Positions 11,016 to 23,100 of a stretch of DNA of 64,000 nucleotides are shown piece after piece. A program made the translations under genes and the position numbers. The stretch is from Neostapfia colusana (taxonomy: Eukaryota > Streptophyta > Magnoliopsida > Poales > Poaceae): NCBI GenBank assembly GCA_030760725.1, contig JASWHV010000008.1, positions 59,185,671 through 59,249,670 on the forward strand. The letters are read 5' to 3'. Within the stretch, counting starts at the first letter, position 1. Every line of letters starts with the position of its first letter. The notes under the pieces are model-generated. The model searched no databases. It saw only the letters and a list, made by a program, of their open reading frames with translations, and was not told the origin of the DNA.

Positions 11016-11786
11016 TCACTGAGCTGGCTCCTCGGGATCTTCCTCATTATTGCGGCTGCCCTCTGACTCCGCTTTGGGTGGGGAAGCTGCTGGTGGAGAA
11101 GTGCGGCGACGCCTGCTCGCCCGGCGATCTAGGGAGTCAGGAGTCCATGTGTCATTCATGGTGACACACATTTCATTCCCATCTCCTCTTTCTCTCACCC
11201 TCAAGCTGGCTCAAAGCAACGCCTCAGTCTCCTTCAGAGTGTCACGTACATCCTGAAGCTCCTGCTGACACTCCTGCAGTCGAGTGCTGAGCATGGCAGC
11301 ATCCTCCAAGCACAAGTCCATGTGCTCATGGGAAGTCCCCTGCTGTACTGGCGGGTACTTGTACTCCGTTGTACCACTCTCACGCTGGAGGACATACATG
11401 TACTCAGTCCTGTCCAGGTGACGATGGTAGATGTGACTCTGGCAGGTGATGGCCTCCCAGGTGACATCCTTCTCCGCATCGACCTGTGTCGCTCGACAAG
11501 CTGGAGAGCGGTGGATCTTAAGCAGCTGATTTTCATGGATAATCCTCATTTCTGAACTCCATTCTTCCCGCTTCTCACGGATGGTCCGGGTGGAACTATA
11601 GTGTATGATTAGCTTGCCCATATTGCCGGCGGCTTGGAGCATACGTCGAAGACGGCGCAACAAGCCTCCTACTGCCAATCCGTAGGAGAGGTACGTCACC
11701 GGACGGTTCTCCTCTCTCAGGGCAAGGGCAACTATGGGAACTCTTCCTCCGGTGGACTTGCGAGCGGTGCGGATCATGCGAACCAT
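11016..11786 (-). pseudogene. A ORF0 (upstream ORF), one nonsense codon
   Basis: Same protein as B ORF0 (MVRMIRTARKSTGGRVP at the start, EEDPEEPAQ at the end) with a few substitutions. TGA at 11211-11213 stands where B has CGA (Arg), in the middle of the predicted helical segment; the frame stays aligned on both sides. Stops are otherwise absent over about 256 codons, although this copy has lost pol and most of one LTR. It sits between primer site and gag as in B. Function unknown. Confidence 0.82.
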
Positions 11787-11987
11787 CTAAAACATAAAGC
11801 ATTTAAACTTAAGTTAGATAAAATTTTAAACAAAAATCCTATTTTGAATAGAAGTTGGGGTAAGATGAATAAAGTGACCCTATTAAATAAAACTTTTCAA
11901 CCCACACCTTGTAAAATAGTTTTTAAGAAAATAGGGTCCTTAAATACGTCCATTTCTACCTAGGTTCACGTTCCTACGGGCAACCTT
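11787..11987 (-). other. A leader between primer site and ORF0
   Basis: AT-rich untranslated leader matching 17712-17912 in B. No feature seen. Confidence 0.55.
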
Positions 11988-12000
11988 GGCTCTGATACCA
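11988..12000 (-). other. A primer binding site, tRNA-iMet type
   Basis: GGCTCTGATACCA on the plus strand reads TGGTATCAGAGCC on the minus strand, complementary to the 3' end of plant initiator tRNA-Met. It lies four bases from the LTR edge at 12005. Confidence 0.92.
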
Positions 12001-12004
12001 CTTC

Positions 12005-14260
12005 TGTCACACCCGGTTTCTCCGAAGAACAACCGAGTGAATATCACATGTATGCCAGGATCATTTTCTCATACATGTGATGACAAATAGTGAAGCATCA
12101 TTTATTACAAGCCAGGTGTCGAATATAAATAAGTCTTACATAGCATATGTCTCGATGGACGATAATAAGTTCATAACATGTAAATAAAATAGCAGCGGAA
12201 TATTATTCTTGCGGGCTCCATCATAGGCATTGCCCGGGGGACTCCATGAAGCTAAAATCCTTCTTAGGGTCCGAAGTCTTGGTCATTGAACACCACATCA
12301 TCCCCTTGACCTGAGCAGCAATTTAAACCAACAAATATGCAAGGTTGAGTACCGTTGGTACTCAGCAAGTGTGGGAAAGTATGTCATGCATGGCTAGAAC
12401 AAGGAGAGGTTGAACTCATGGTTAAAGCACTACGCAATTATTACCTACCACCTTAGCTTATTAAACACCTACATTACTACACATGTGAAATGGTCCCAAT
12501 CTCCCATCCCATCATCATAATCAAATAACCATAACATCATTTCCAATGTTAAGCTCCACGCCTAACATCCACAACTTCCAAAGTCATCATCTTCTAATCA
12601 TGAATAAGTCCAAGCCACTCTTGACCGTAGCACGGCTGTCATGACAGTTTTGACTCTGCAGAGTTTGCACCACTGTACCCACATGTAGTGATTTCATCCC
12701 CCGTTGCCGGTTGGACTAAAAGAACCTCCATTATGCCAGTGGCTACGAACCACATTCACACTTCCCAGGTGTGTAGCCAGGAGATCACTACGAAGCCTTT
12801 ACAAAGGGATTCCCGACGAGCGTGGGCCCACTGAGGTTTCACCCCTAACAGCATACAAGAGGCTCCAACCCCGCTGCAGTATCCCCCTCTTGAGCCTTGC
12901 GGTTCATATGGTAGTCCAGCTGACACCTACTCCCCACACCATCCAACACACGCCCATACTACGCCGGGGATACACCTAATTAATTGGCCAAGCTGCCCCA
13001 TCTCAGTATGTGGTTGGCACGGTAAAGCCAGGTTACATGCTCCATGAACCGGTCCTTAGGATCCAGGCAAGTACTAAACACAAACCCGAGTCTCGTGCAC
13101 CTAGCACCAACCAAATCATCCAACTTGCCTTGACCCCTACCTCTACATAACTCATAATGTCTCATTCAAGAGTAAGGTAAACAATTTGATGATCTCATAT
13201 CCCACTTATCCCACTCTAAGCATAGCTAAGCATAAGTAATATGAATGAATGACATAATAAAATAAATCCCAACCCAAGCTACAAGGAAACAAGATAATGC
13301 AATTCTAGGGAAACTTCCTATCATGGGTTTCATATTTCAATTGACAATGCAAATAATTCTATCTACACATCCTAGCATAGGATCAAAGTGGTCAAGGACA
13401 CTTGCCTTCTTCCTGCTGCTCTCGGAATGGATAGTCCTGATCTTGGAAGGGAAGAACTTGCTCTGGGGCAGGTTCTACTCATGTCAACACACATAGAAAA
13501 AGAAAACAACAATCCATAAGACATAGTTCACACTTTCACTCCACACATACATACATATGATAATCATTCACATTTCTAAGTGTTGTGTTTACCCCAGCTG
13601 TGTTGATTTTTAACCTTCATGCACTTTTAAACATATGTATATGATTTCTAACTTTTGTATTTCGGATTTCTGTTTGCACACTATATATATGAATTTTCAA
13701 TTTGAATAAATTCTTTATATTAAATTAATATACTTCTTAACTACCAAGTTTGCATGGAAGGTATTTTCCTACTCCAAATGGGTTTTCAGATCTTCTACCA
13801 AGTCCTAAACTGAAATCTTTGGATTTGGAAACTTCATTTATCATTTTCTAGTTATGCATACCCATTTTCCTATATTTTCAGATTTATTTTCTATGCCTAA
13901 ATGTGAACTTTATTATAAAAATAGTAAGACACATCATCTAAACAGAATAGGTTCTGGTCTAAAATATTACATAATATATTTTTGAACTTCTCCTCTGATG
14001 TGAACTAATTTAAATTTATTTTACCCATTTTCAGAATTATTTCCTAACCTAAAAATGTGTTCCTATAACTAATAAATGTGAACAATCAATTAGACAGATT
14101 CATTTCAGCTTAAAATCTACTTTTGAACTCATTCTAAAGTTTTCCAAGTGCTAGGAGAGTTTAAATTTGAATTTACCATGTGTTTGTCTCACCCTTTTAA
14201 ATTTAAATCTTAATTACATATCCAAATTTCTAAATTTAATGTCATATAGGGTTAAAAAGG
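12005..14260 (-). repeat. A 5' LTR, 3' part
   Basis: Starts TGTCACACCC on the plus strand (end of the LTR on minus). Dyads: GAGTACCGTTGGTACTC (12347-12363), CCGTAGCACGG (12625-12635), CTGTCATGACAG (12636-12647), ACTCTGCAGAGT (12653-12664), CCTTTACAAAGG (12796-12807). It stops at AAAGG (14256-14260), the TSD of element B, and resumes at 26956. Confidence 0.92.
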
Positions 14261-14666
14261 TGTAACACCCCAAAAATATTGTTAAGACCCTAAATCATGT
14301 TAAGAGGGGAATTTAAAATTTTTTTGGACGTGTTGCATGTTTTGTAAAAATTCAAATTCAAACTGGAATTCAAATTAAACTCAAATCAGAAAAGAAATAG
14401 AAAAAGAAAAAGAGAAAACAGAAAAAAAACGGCCAGTGGGCCGAAACCCACCAGCCGGCCCACCCAGCAACTGCGCCAGCCCACAGCCGCGCGCGCTGTT
14501 TCCTTCCGCTGACAGGTGGGACCCACCAGCTCGTCTTCTACCTTGCGCCGCGCCGGACTCCCTCTCACCTGAATCAAAACCGATCGGGATTTCTGCGTAT
14601 CCCCGCTGAATTCTGTTCGTAGGCGACGCGGACTTGATCTAAACCACCCCGCCGCCTTTCCCCGTC

Positions 14667-14674
14667 TATAAAAA
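14667..14674 (+). promoter_or_regulatory. TATA box of B 5' LTR
   Basis: TATAAAAA about 406 bp into the LTR, flanked by CCCCGTC and CCCCGG. The 3' LTR has the same site at 23921. Confidence 0.75.
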
Positions 14675-16885
14675 CCCCGGCCTCGTTCTGTTTTTCCCAC
14701 GCGATCCGCCGATTTTCCTCCGGTGAGAACCGAGACTTCTCCAGCGAATTCTGGCCGATCTAAGCTCGGAAATTCCGATCTAACTCACTGGTCTTGATCC
14801 ACCGCCTCCGGGGAACCTTGCAGGTGCAGAAAACTCGGTGACTTGCGGTGTAAACACAGCGCCGACGAGCCTCGCCGTGGTTTCACCTCGGACCTCGTCG
14901 CCGATCACTTTCTAGGACCTCCGAGCTCAAGAAAACCCCCGAGGTGAGATCCCCGACCTCCCCTCTACCGATCTATGCCATAAAATCACAGTTCTAGGAA
15001 GAATTCCCGAAGATCCGAAAGTTTCCGGCGAGATCGCCGCTTTCCGCCGCCGTGCGCCGCCGGCAGCGCCGCCCGCGCTCGATCAGAGCGACGTGGCCGC
15101 TTGTGCGCCGTTTATTTTAAATCGCACGGTAGGGTTTAAATCCCCGCGTACCGGTTTGACGTTATAATCTCAGCCGTCGGTTTAAAATCGGACGGTCCAC
15201 ATCAGCCCCGCGTTATAAAGACTGGAAATCTTACGTGCTACCCCCTGGGGTTCTCTGGAAATAAGAGCTAGCCTCGGAAACTTCTGATCTAGCCCCTGGA
15301 ACTTCAGAAAATCATGTAAATTCATTTAAAAATCAGTTTTAGCCCCTGGACTTAATAAAAATTAGGAAAAACCCCTCTGATAAGTGTAGCTATACCCCTG
15401 GAAATTCTGAAAATAATATTATAGACCCTGTAGTGGGGTGAGTTTACCTTTTAGCCCTGTTTAGTATTTAATTTAGGAAATTAAATATGTGGCTAGTGTT
15501 TAAAAATTAAAAAGTGAGACAAACATATTGTCAAAATTAAATTAAAGACTTTCTCAGTATTTAGGAAACTTCGGAGTGAGATAAAAACATATTTTGGGCT
15601 GAATTGAATCTGTTTAATTTATTATTCACATTTAGGGACACATTTTTAAGTAAAGAATAGTTCTAGAAAATAGGGAAAATAATTGTGAAATATTTTACAT
15701 CAGAGGCAAAGGTCAAAATATGTTATTAAATTATTTAGGACCAGAACCTATTCTGTTTAGATGATGTGTCTTACTATTTTCATAATAAAGTACACATTTA
15801 TGCATAAGAAAATAAATCTGAAAATATAGCAACTAGTAAATGATAAATGGAGTTTCTAAAATCCAAAGAGTTCAGTTTAGGGTTGGTAGAAATTATGAAG
15901 ACACATATGGAGAAGGAAAATACCTTTCATGCTTATTTGGTAGTAAAAAGGTGTAGTAGTTGAATATAAGGAATTTATTTAAATTGGAAACTCATATATA
16001 TAGTATGTAAGTATAAATGTGAACACAAAAGTAGGAATCATATACACATGATTAAAAGTGCATGCAAGCCACAAATCAACACACATAGAGTAACCACAAC
16101 ACACATAATGGTGAATGACTTTCATAAATATGAATGTGTGGTTTGTATGAAGTGGAAGTGTGAACTATGTCTTATGGGTTGTTATTTTTCTTTTGCTATG
16201 TGTGATGGTATGATGTAGAACCTGCTCAAGAGCAAGTTATTCCTTTCCAAGATCAGGACTACCCATTTCAAGAGCAGCAGGAAGGAGGCAAGTGTCCTTG
16301 ACCACTTTGATCCTATGCTAGGATGTGTAGATAGAATTATTTGCATTGTCAAATGAAATATGAAACCCATGCTAGGAAGTTTCCCTAGAATTGCATTACC
16401 TTGTTTCCTTGTAGCTTGGGTTGGGATTTATTTTATCATGTCATTTATTATTATGCATATGCTTAGCCATGCTTAGAATGGGATATTTGGGATATGAGAT
16501 CATCAGTTTATTTTACCATACTCTTGAATAAAATATTGTGAGTTATGTAGAGGTAGGGATCAAGGCAAGTTGGATGTTTTTGGTTGTGTACTGGGTGGAC
16601 GAGACTCGGGTTTGTGTTTAGTACTTGCCTGGATCCTAAGGACCGGTTCATGGAGCATGTAACCTGGCTTTACCGTGCCAACCACATGCTGAGATGGGGC
16701 AGCTTGGCCAATTAATTAGGTGTATCCCCGGCGTAGTATGGGTGTGTTGGATGGTGCGGGGAGTAGGTGTCAGCTGGACTACCATATGAACCGCAAGGCT
16801 CAAGAGGGGGTCACTGCAGCGGGGTTGGAGCCTCTTGTATGCTGTTAGGGGTGAAACCTTAGTGGGCCCACGTTCGTCGGGAATC

Positions 16886-17069
16886 CCTTTGTAAAGGCTT
16901 CGTAGTGATCTCCTGGCGACACACCTGGGAAGTGTGAATGTGGTTCGTAGCCACTGGCATAATGGAGGTTCTTTTAGTCCACCCGGCAACGGGGGATGAA
17001 ATCACTACATGTGGGTACAGTGGTACAAACTCTGCAGAGTCAAAACTGTCATGACAGCCGTGCTCACGG
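16886..17069 (+). promoter_or_regulatory. Cluster of four dyads in B 5' LTR
   Basis: CCTTTGTAAAGG, ACTCTGCAGAGT, CTGTCATGACAG and CCGTGCTCACGG within 184 bp. A fifth dyad, GAGTACCATTGGTACTC, lies at 17333-17349. Equivalents occur in Z, H, I and A, with fewer in C. Arms differ between families in ways that often keep the dyad. They could be paired protein sites in DNA or hairpins in leader RNA. Confidence 0.7.
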
Positions 17070-17698
17070 TCAAGAGCGGCTTGGACTTATTCATGATTAG
17101 AGGATTGATGGTTTTGGAAGTTGTGGATGTTAAGCGGGGAGCTTAACATTGGAAATGAGGTTATGGTTATTTGATTATGATGAAGGGATGGGAGATTGGG
17201 ACCATTTCACCTGTGTAGTAATGTAGGTGCTTAATAAGCTAAGGTGATAGGAATTAATTGCATAGTGCTTTAACCATGAGTTCAACCTCTCCTTGTTCTA
17301 GCCATGCATGACATAACTTTCCCACACTTGCTGAGTACCATTGGTACTCAACCTTGCATATTTTGTTGGTTTATATTGCTGCTCAGGTCAAGATAATGAG
17401 GTGGTGTATAATGACCAAGACTTTGGACCTGAAGAAGGTTTCTAGGTTCATGGAGACCCCCGGCCAACGCCTGTGATGAAGCCCTCAAGAATAATATTCC
17501 GCTGCTAGTTTATTTACTTGTGATGAACTTATTATTGCCCATTGAGACATTTACGAATGTAAGACTTATTTATATTCGACACCTGCCTTGTAATAAATGA
17601 TGCTTCACTATTTGTCATCACATGTATGAGAAAATGATCCTGGCATACATGTGATATTCACTTGGTTGTTTCTTCGGAAAAACTGGGTGTGACAGAAG

Positions 17699-17711
17699 TG
17701 GTATCAGAGCC
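17699..17711 (+). other. B primer binding site, tRNA-iMet type
   Basis: TGGTATCAGAGCC, four bases after the LTR, complementary to the initiator tRNA-Met 3' end. Confidence 0.95.
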
Positions 17712-17912
17712 AAGGTTGCCCGTAGGAACGTGGACCTAGGTAGAAATGGACATATTTAAGGGCCCTACTTTCTTAAAAACTATTTTTTTAAGGTGTGTGT
17801 TGAAAAGTGTTATTTAATGAGTCACTTTCTTCATCTTACCCCAACTTTCATTCAAAATAGGATTTTTGTTTGAGAGTTTATCTAACCTAATTTTAAATTC
17901 TTTTTGTTTTAG

Positions 17913-18692
17913 ATGGTTCGCATGATTCGCACCGCTCGCAAGTCCACAGGAGGGAGAGTTCCCGTAGTTGCCCTTGCCGAGAGAGAGGAGAGCCGTCCGG
18001 TGACGTACCTTTCCTACGGATTGGCAGTAGGAGGCTTATTGCGCCGTCTTCGGCGTATGCTCGAAGCCGCCGGCAACACGGGCAAGCTAATCATCCACTA
18101 TAACTCCACCAGGACCATCCGTGAGAAGAGGGAAGAATGGAGCTCAGAGATGAGGATTATACACGAAAATCAGCTGCTTAAGGTTCACCACTCTCCAGCT
18201 TGTCGAGCGACACAGGTCGATGCGGAGAAAGATGTCACCTGGGAGGCCATCACCTGCCAGAGTCACATCTATCGTCGCCACTTGGACAAAACTGAGTACA
18301 TGTATGTCCTCCAACGTGAGAGTGGTACCACGGAGTACAAGTACCCGCCGGTGCAGCAGGGGACTTCCCATGAGCACATGGACTTGTGCTTGGAGGATGC
18401 TTCTATGCTCAGCACTCGACTGCAAGAGTGTCAGCAAGAGCTTCAGGATGTTCGGGACACCCTGAAGGAAACGGAGGCATTGCTGCGAGCCTGCTTAAGG
18501 GCGAGAGAAAGAGGAGATGGGAATGAACTATGTGTCACCGCGAATGATACATGGACTCCTGACTCCCCAGATCGCCGGGCGATTAGGCGTCGTCGCACTT
18601 CTCCACCAACAGCCTCCCCACCCAAAGCAGAGTCAGAAGGAAGCCGAAATGATGAGGAAGATCCCGAGGAGCCTGCTCAAGAAAACGAGTAG
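17913..18692 (+). CDS. ORF0: conserved upstream ORF of B, unknown function
   Basis: An intact 259-codon frame between primer site and gag. I recognise no domain. The N-terminus is basic (VRMIRTARKS, GLLRRLRRML). The middle includes TREKREEWSS-like charged sequence and CRATQVDAEKD. Residues about 155-195 (LEDASMLSTRLQECQQELQ, then DTLKETEALL) have heptad-like spacing and probably form a coiled coil. The C-terminus is a basic run (RRAIRRRRTS) followed by an acidic tail (NDEEDPEEPAQE). The start is the first ATG of the open frame. Element A carries the same ORF with one nonsense codon. It may be an RNA-binding or Gag-associated accessory protein, but that is a guess. It is the only undamaged ORF of B. 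Confidence 0.8.
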   Translation: MVRMIRTARKSTGGRVPVVALAEREESRPVTYLSYGLAVGGLLRRLRRMLEAAGNTGKLIIHYNSTRTIREKREEWSSEMRIIHENQLLKVHHSPACRATQVDAEKDVTWEAITCQSHIYRRHLDKTEYMYVLQRESGTTEYKYPPVQQGTSHEHMDLCLEDASMLSTRLQECQQELQDVRDTLKETEALLRACLRARERGDGNELCVTANDTWTPDSPDRRAIRRRRTSPPTASPPKAESEGSRNDEEDPEEPAQENE

Positions 18693-18996
18693 TGTAGAAT
18701 CCTTCCCTTAGCTAGCAAGATGTCGCATAGTCGAGTCGTTAAGTTAAGTTAATGGTGTGTTAATGCTTGGTGTGTGACGTGAGTTGTGGAAGCCATGAGC
18801 AATTGTCCACAGCCTCATCTTTAGATTGCTTTGCTTTGGTGTGTGAACCCACATGAAATAATATTGCGTTTATTTTTGTGTGAGAAGTGAACCCTTAGAG
18901 AAGTATAACAAAGCCTCAACACTTCAAATTACAAACAAATGAAAGTAGTAAGATGATACTAATTGCTTTCAAATTAACATTGGTTGATTCTGCCAG
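18693..18996 (+). other. B spacer between ORF0 and gag
   Basis: About 300 bp, AT-rich, also present in A. No ORF or RNA gene seen. Confidence 0.55.
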
Positions 18997-20105
18997 ATGG
19001 CCGGAAGAGGAAAAGGACGTGCTGCCAACCCCGCCAACAACAACGATGAGGCATGCAACCCTCATCTTTCTGGAGGCCAGGACCGGGGTGGTCGCTGTGA
19101 AGAAGTTGATCCCTCCACCAAATGCTGGAGAATCAAAATCAGCTCATCCAGAACTTGACTCAAGTGGTGGCCAACTTGCATCAAGTTCCACCTCCACAAG
19201 CTGCACCACGCCAACCAAGGTTGAGTGAGTTTCTAGGAACTCAACCTCCAAAGTTCGCAAGTGCTGCTGAACCTCTGGAGGCAGATGATTGGCTGAAGAC
19301 CATTGAAAGTAAGATGAGGATCATACAGTGCCAAGGGTATGAGAGGGTGTTGTTTGCCTCTCATCAATTGCATGGACCTGCTGCTGATTGGTGGACCGCC
19401 TACGTGGCCGCCCATCATGACCCTGAGAACATCACTTGTGAAGAGTTCAAGCGTAGTTTCCACAACCATTACATCCCAAGAGGTGAACTCAAAAACAAGA
19501 GGAAGGAGTTTTTGGGGTTGCAGCAAGGTAACATGACTGTGAGGGAATACCTCACTAAATTTACTCAACTATCCCGTTATGCCCCACGAGACATAGAGAC
19601 TGATGAGCAGAAACAAGATTGTTTCGTGGAAGGACTTACCGCGGAGATGCAGTGTGCAATGTCCTCAAATGAGTATGAAAGCTTCCAAAAGATGGTGGAC
19701 AGAGCATTTGTGGTAGAAAGGAAGCTAAAGGCCTTGGAAAATGAGAATAAGAGGAAGGCCGGTTGGTCACATCAAGCCTCGGGTAGCAACACCCGCCCCC
19801 GTCTGATGCAGCAACCAGCAGGGCAGACGAACCGTGCTGCGGTACCCTACTCAGCACCAAGAGGGTACAACCTGAACTACAGGCTCCGGCAGCACCAGCA
19901 CAGCCGCAACGTCAGTTTGTACAGCAGCCTCGCCCCGCATATCCACCTCGACCAGCAGTGCAAGGACCCCCAAACCAACCCCAAGACAACAAAGGCCAGG
20001 CACCTAAGGTTGGGGTGCAATGTTTTAGCTGTGGTGAAGTGGGGCACTACGCCCATAAGTGCCCAAAGAAGAAGCCCGCGCAGCCACAACAGCAGAATGT
20101 GATGC
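18997..20105 (+). pseudogene. B gag with two frameshifts
   Basis: Gag forms the particle and packages RNA. Start ATG at 18997 (MAGRGKGRAANP). A missing base at about 19112 moves the frame to the one read from 19122 (MLENQNQLIQ). The gag core is intact at 19240-19760 (WLKTIESKMRI, HGPAADWW, EEFKRSFHNHYI, YLTKFTQLSRYAP, FQKMVDRAFVVERKLKALE). A second missing base near 19883 shifts the proline/glutamine-rich linker. The zinc knuckle CFSCGEVGHYAHKC (20021-20062) is then in the pol frame. A retains the base missing at 19883, so gag-pol was one frame ancestrally. Confidence 0.9.
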
Positions 20106-23100
20106 GAGGATGGCTGAACCACGTCACTATGGAGGAAGCGCAAGAGGCACCCGACGTGGTAGTTGGTAAGTTTCCTGCCAATTTACACCTTGCAACCCTG
20201 CTGTTTGATTCTGGTGCTACCCACTCGTTCATTGCTCAAGGGTTTGTTAAGAAGCATGACCTAGCAACAACACAAATGAACCATATGCTAGCTGTAAACT
20301 CTCCCGGGGGAGAAATAAGAACAAGACGAGTGTGTCCCAAAGTGAACCTAGACACTAATGGGGTAGTATTTACTGCTAACCTCATAGTGATAGATTCACA
20401 AGGGATAGATATTATTTTGGGTATGGATTGGTTGACAAAACATAAAGGAATCATCCATTGTTCGGCCAGAACGGTGGAACTAACTCACCCTAATGGCACC
20501 AGAGTAAAGTTCATAACAATACACGAGCCTAGGAGGGACATTAAATTGAATCAAGATGAGGTGAAAGTGGAGGAGATCAGGACCATCAGGGAATATCCAG
20601 ATGTTTTTCTGGAAGAGTTGCCAGGTATGCCTCCCGATCGTGAAGTGGAATTCACAATTGAGCTAGTACCTGGAACAGCCCCGATTTACAAAAGACCTTA
20701 TCGGATGGACTCCAAGCAGCTGGAAGAACTCAAGGATCATTTAAGAGAACTGACGGAGAAGGGGTATATTCGCCCTAGTTCCTCACCTTGGGGAGCTCCG
20801 GTGATATTTGTGCCCAAGAAGGACGGAACTCAAAGGTTATGCGTGGATTACCGTGCCTTGAATGAGGTAACCATCAAGAACAAGTATCCATTACCCCGCA
20901 TTGAAGACTTGTTTGATCAGTTGAGGGGAGCTTGCGTGTTCTCGAAAATTGATCTCAGGTCGGGATACCACCAACTCAAGATAAGGCAATCTGATATTCC
21001 CAAGACAGCTTTCGTATCTCGGTATGGACTGTATGAATACACTGTCATGCCTTTCGGGCTAACTAATGCCCCGGCATACTTCATGTATCTCATGAGCAAG
21101 GTATTCATGGAATATCTGGACAAATTTGTGGTGGTTTTCATAGATGACATTCTCGTCTTCTCCAAAGATGAAGAAGAACATGAGAAACATCTAAGGTTGG
21201 TGTTGCAGAGGTTAAGAGAACACCAACTATATGCCAAATTGAGCAAGTGTGAGTTTTGGCTGAAGAGAGTTCCCTTCTTAGGACACATAATCTCGGAGGG
21301 AGGAATCTCCGTAGATCCCGCCAAAATCAAGGATATACAGAAGTGGAAGACACCTGAAAATGTCGGGGAAGTTCGAAGCTTTTTGGGATTGGCTCGATAC
21401 TATTGACGGTTTATTGAGGGATTCTCTAGGATCTCGAGACCTCTCACCAAACTGTTGGAGAAGGGAATCACATTAACATGGACGCCGCAGTGCGAGACAA
21501 GTTTTCAGGAGTTAAAGGAAAGATTGACAACAGCCTCAGTGCTTGTTATGCCAGATATGCAGAAGAACTTTACGGTGTACTGCGATGCCTTTGGAAACGG
21601 GTTGGGATGTGTTCTCATGCAAGAAGGGCATGTCGTGGCATATGCATCCCGGCAGCTTCGGAAGCACGAGAAGAACTATCCTACACATGATCTAGAACTA
21701 GCTGCAGTGGTACACGCGTTAAAAATTTGGCGGCACTATTTGATGGGGAAGAGGACAGAGATATATACGGATCATAAGAGTTTGAAGTACATTTTCACAC
21801 AGCCAAATCTCAACCTCAGACAAAGGAGTTGGTTAGAGCTAATCAATGACTTTGATGTGGGCATCAACTATCATCCTGGGAAGGCAAACGTCGTGGCTGA
21901 TGCTTTGAGTCGGAAAGTGCAGGTCGATAAGTTGAGCTTGGAGGACATGCCTGCAGAATTGAAGGACGAGGTCATAAGGCTCAATCTATATCTAGTAAAT
22001 AGTGGTGAAGCCATCGCCATGGAAGTGGACTCCACACTAGAGCGAGACATACGCGAGGGTCAAAAGAATGATGAGAAGATACAAGAAATCAGGCAACTCA
22101 TCAAGGAAAATAAAGCTCCTAGTTTCAGAGAGGATGAACAAGGTACGGTGTGGCACGGGAAAAGGATCTGTGTGCCTGAAGTAAAGGAGATCCGTGAATT
22201 GATTTTGAAGGAGGCTCACGATTTCGACTATTCCATTCATCCTGGGAGTACGAAGATGTACCAGAACCTCAAGAGCAGGTATTGGTGGTATGGCATGAAG
22301 CGAGATGTCACGGAACATGTTGCTCTATGTGACACATGTCAGTTGGTTAAAGCAGAACATCAACGACCCGCGGGATTATTGCAACCACTCAAAGTGCCTG
22401 AATGGAAATGGGAAGAAATCAGCATGGATTTCATCGTGGGATTGCCTAGGACCCAATCAGGGTATGATTCGATATGGGTCATCATTGATAGGCTAACTAA
22501 GGTAGCTCATTTCATCCCCGTGAAAGAAAGCTACAGTGGATCCAAATTGGCAGAGTTGTACATGTCAAGGATCGTGTGTTACCATGGAGTGCCAAAGAAG
22601 ATTGTGTCGGATCAAGGGACACAGTTCACCTCAAGGTTCTGGCAGAAGTTGCACGAAACCATGGGAACCCATCTGAACTTTAGTTCTGCCTATCATCCCC
22701 AAACTGATGGGCAGACGGAAAGAACCAATCAGATCCTTGAAGATATGCTAAGGGCATGTGCACTCAAAAATAATAGGAGTTGGGACAAGAACTTACCGTA
22801 TGTGGAGTTTTCCTATAACAACAGCTATCAAGCTAGTATGAAGATGTCACCGTTTGAAGCCTTGTACAGGAGGAAGTGCAGAACTCCCCTATTTTGGAAC
22901 CAAACGGGGGAAAGTAAAGTGTTTGGTCCAGAAGTACTACAAGAAGCCGAGGCGAAGGTAAGGGAAATTCGCAACAATTTGAGGATAGCATAGACACGCC
23001 AAAAGAGTTATGCTGATGTACGAAGAAGAGAGCTTGTTTTCAACGTGGGAGACTATGTTTATCTCAAGGTGTCCCCTATCAGAGGACTTCGTCGGTTCAA

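Larger units (their letters stand above)
14261..17694 (+). repeat. B 5' LTR (3434 bp)
   Basis: Begins TGTAACACCCC and ends GGGTGTGACA. TATAAAAA is at 14667. A GC-rich leader follows with a possible splice donor GAG|GTGAG at 14944; a possible acceptor CTGCTCAG ends at 17386. Dyads: CCTTTGTAAAGG (16886-16897), ACTCTGCAGAGT (17029-17040), CTGTCATGACAG (17046-17057), CCGTGCTCACGG (17058-17069), GAGTACCATTGGTACTC (17333-17349). The middle (about 15250-16450) is AT-rich and holds no gene. Confidence 0.95.

Noticed and set aside
12704..12979. Plus-strand 91-codon frame in A's LTR as a gene
   Set aside because: It is antisense inside an LTR and part of a DNA module conserved for other reasons; reported only as a low-interest finding.
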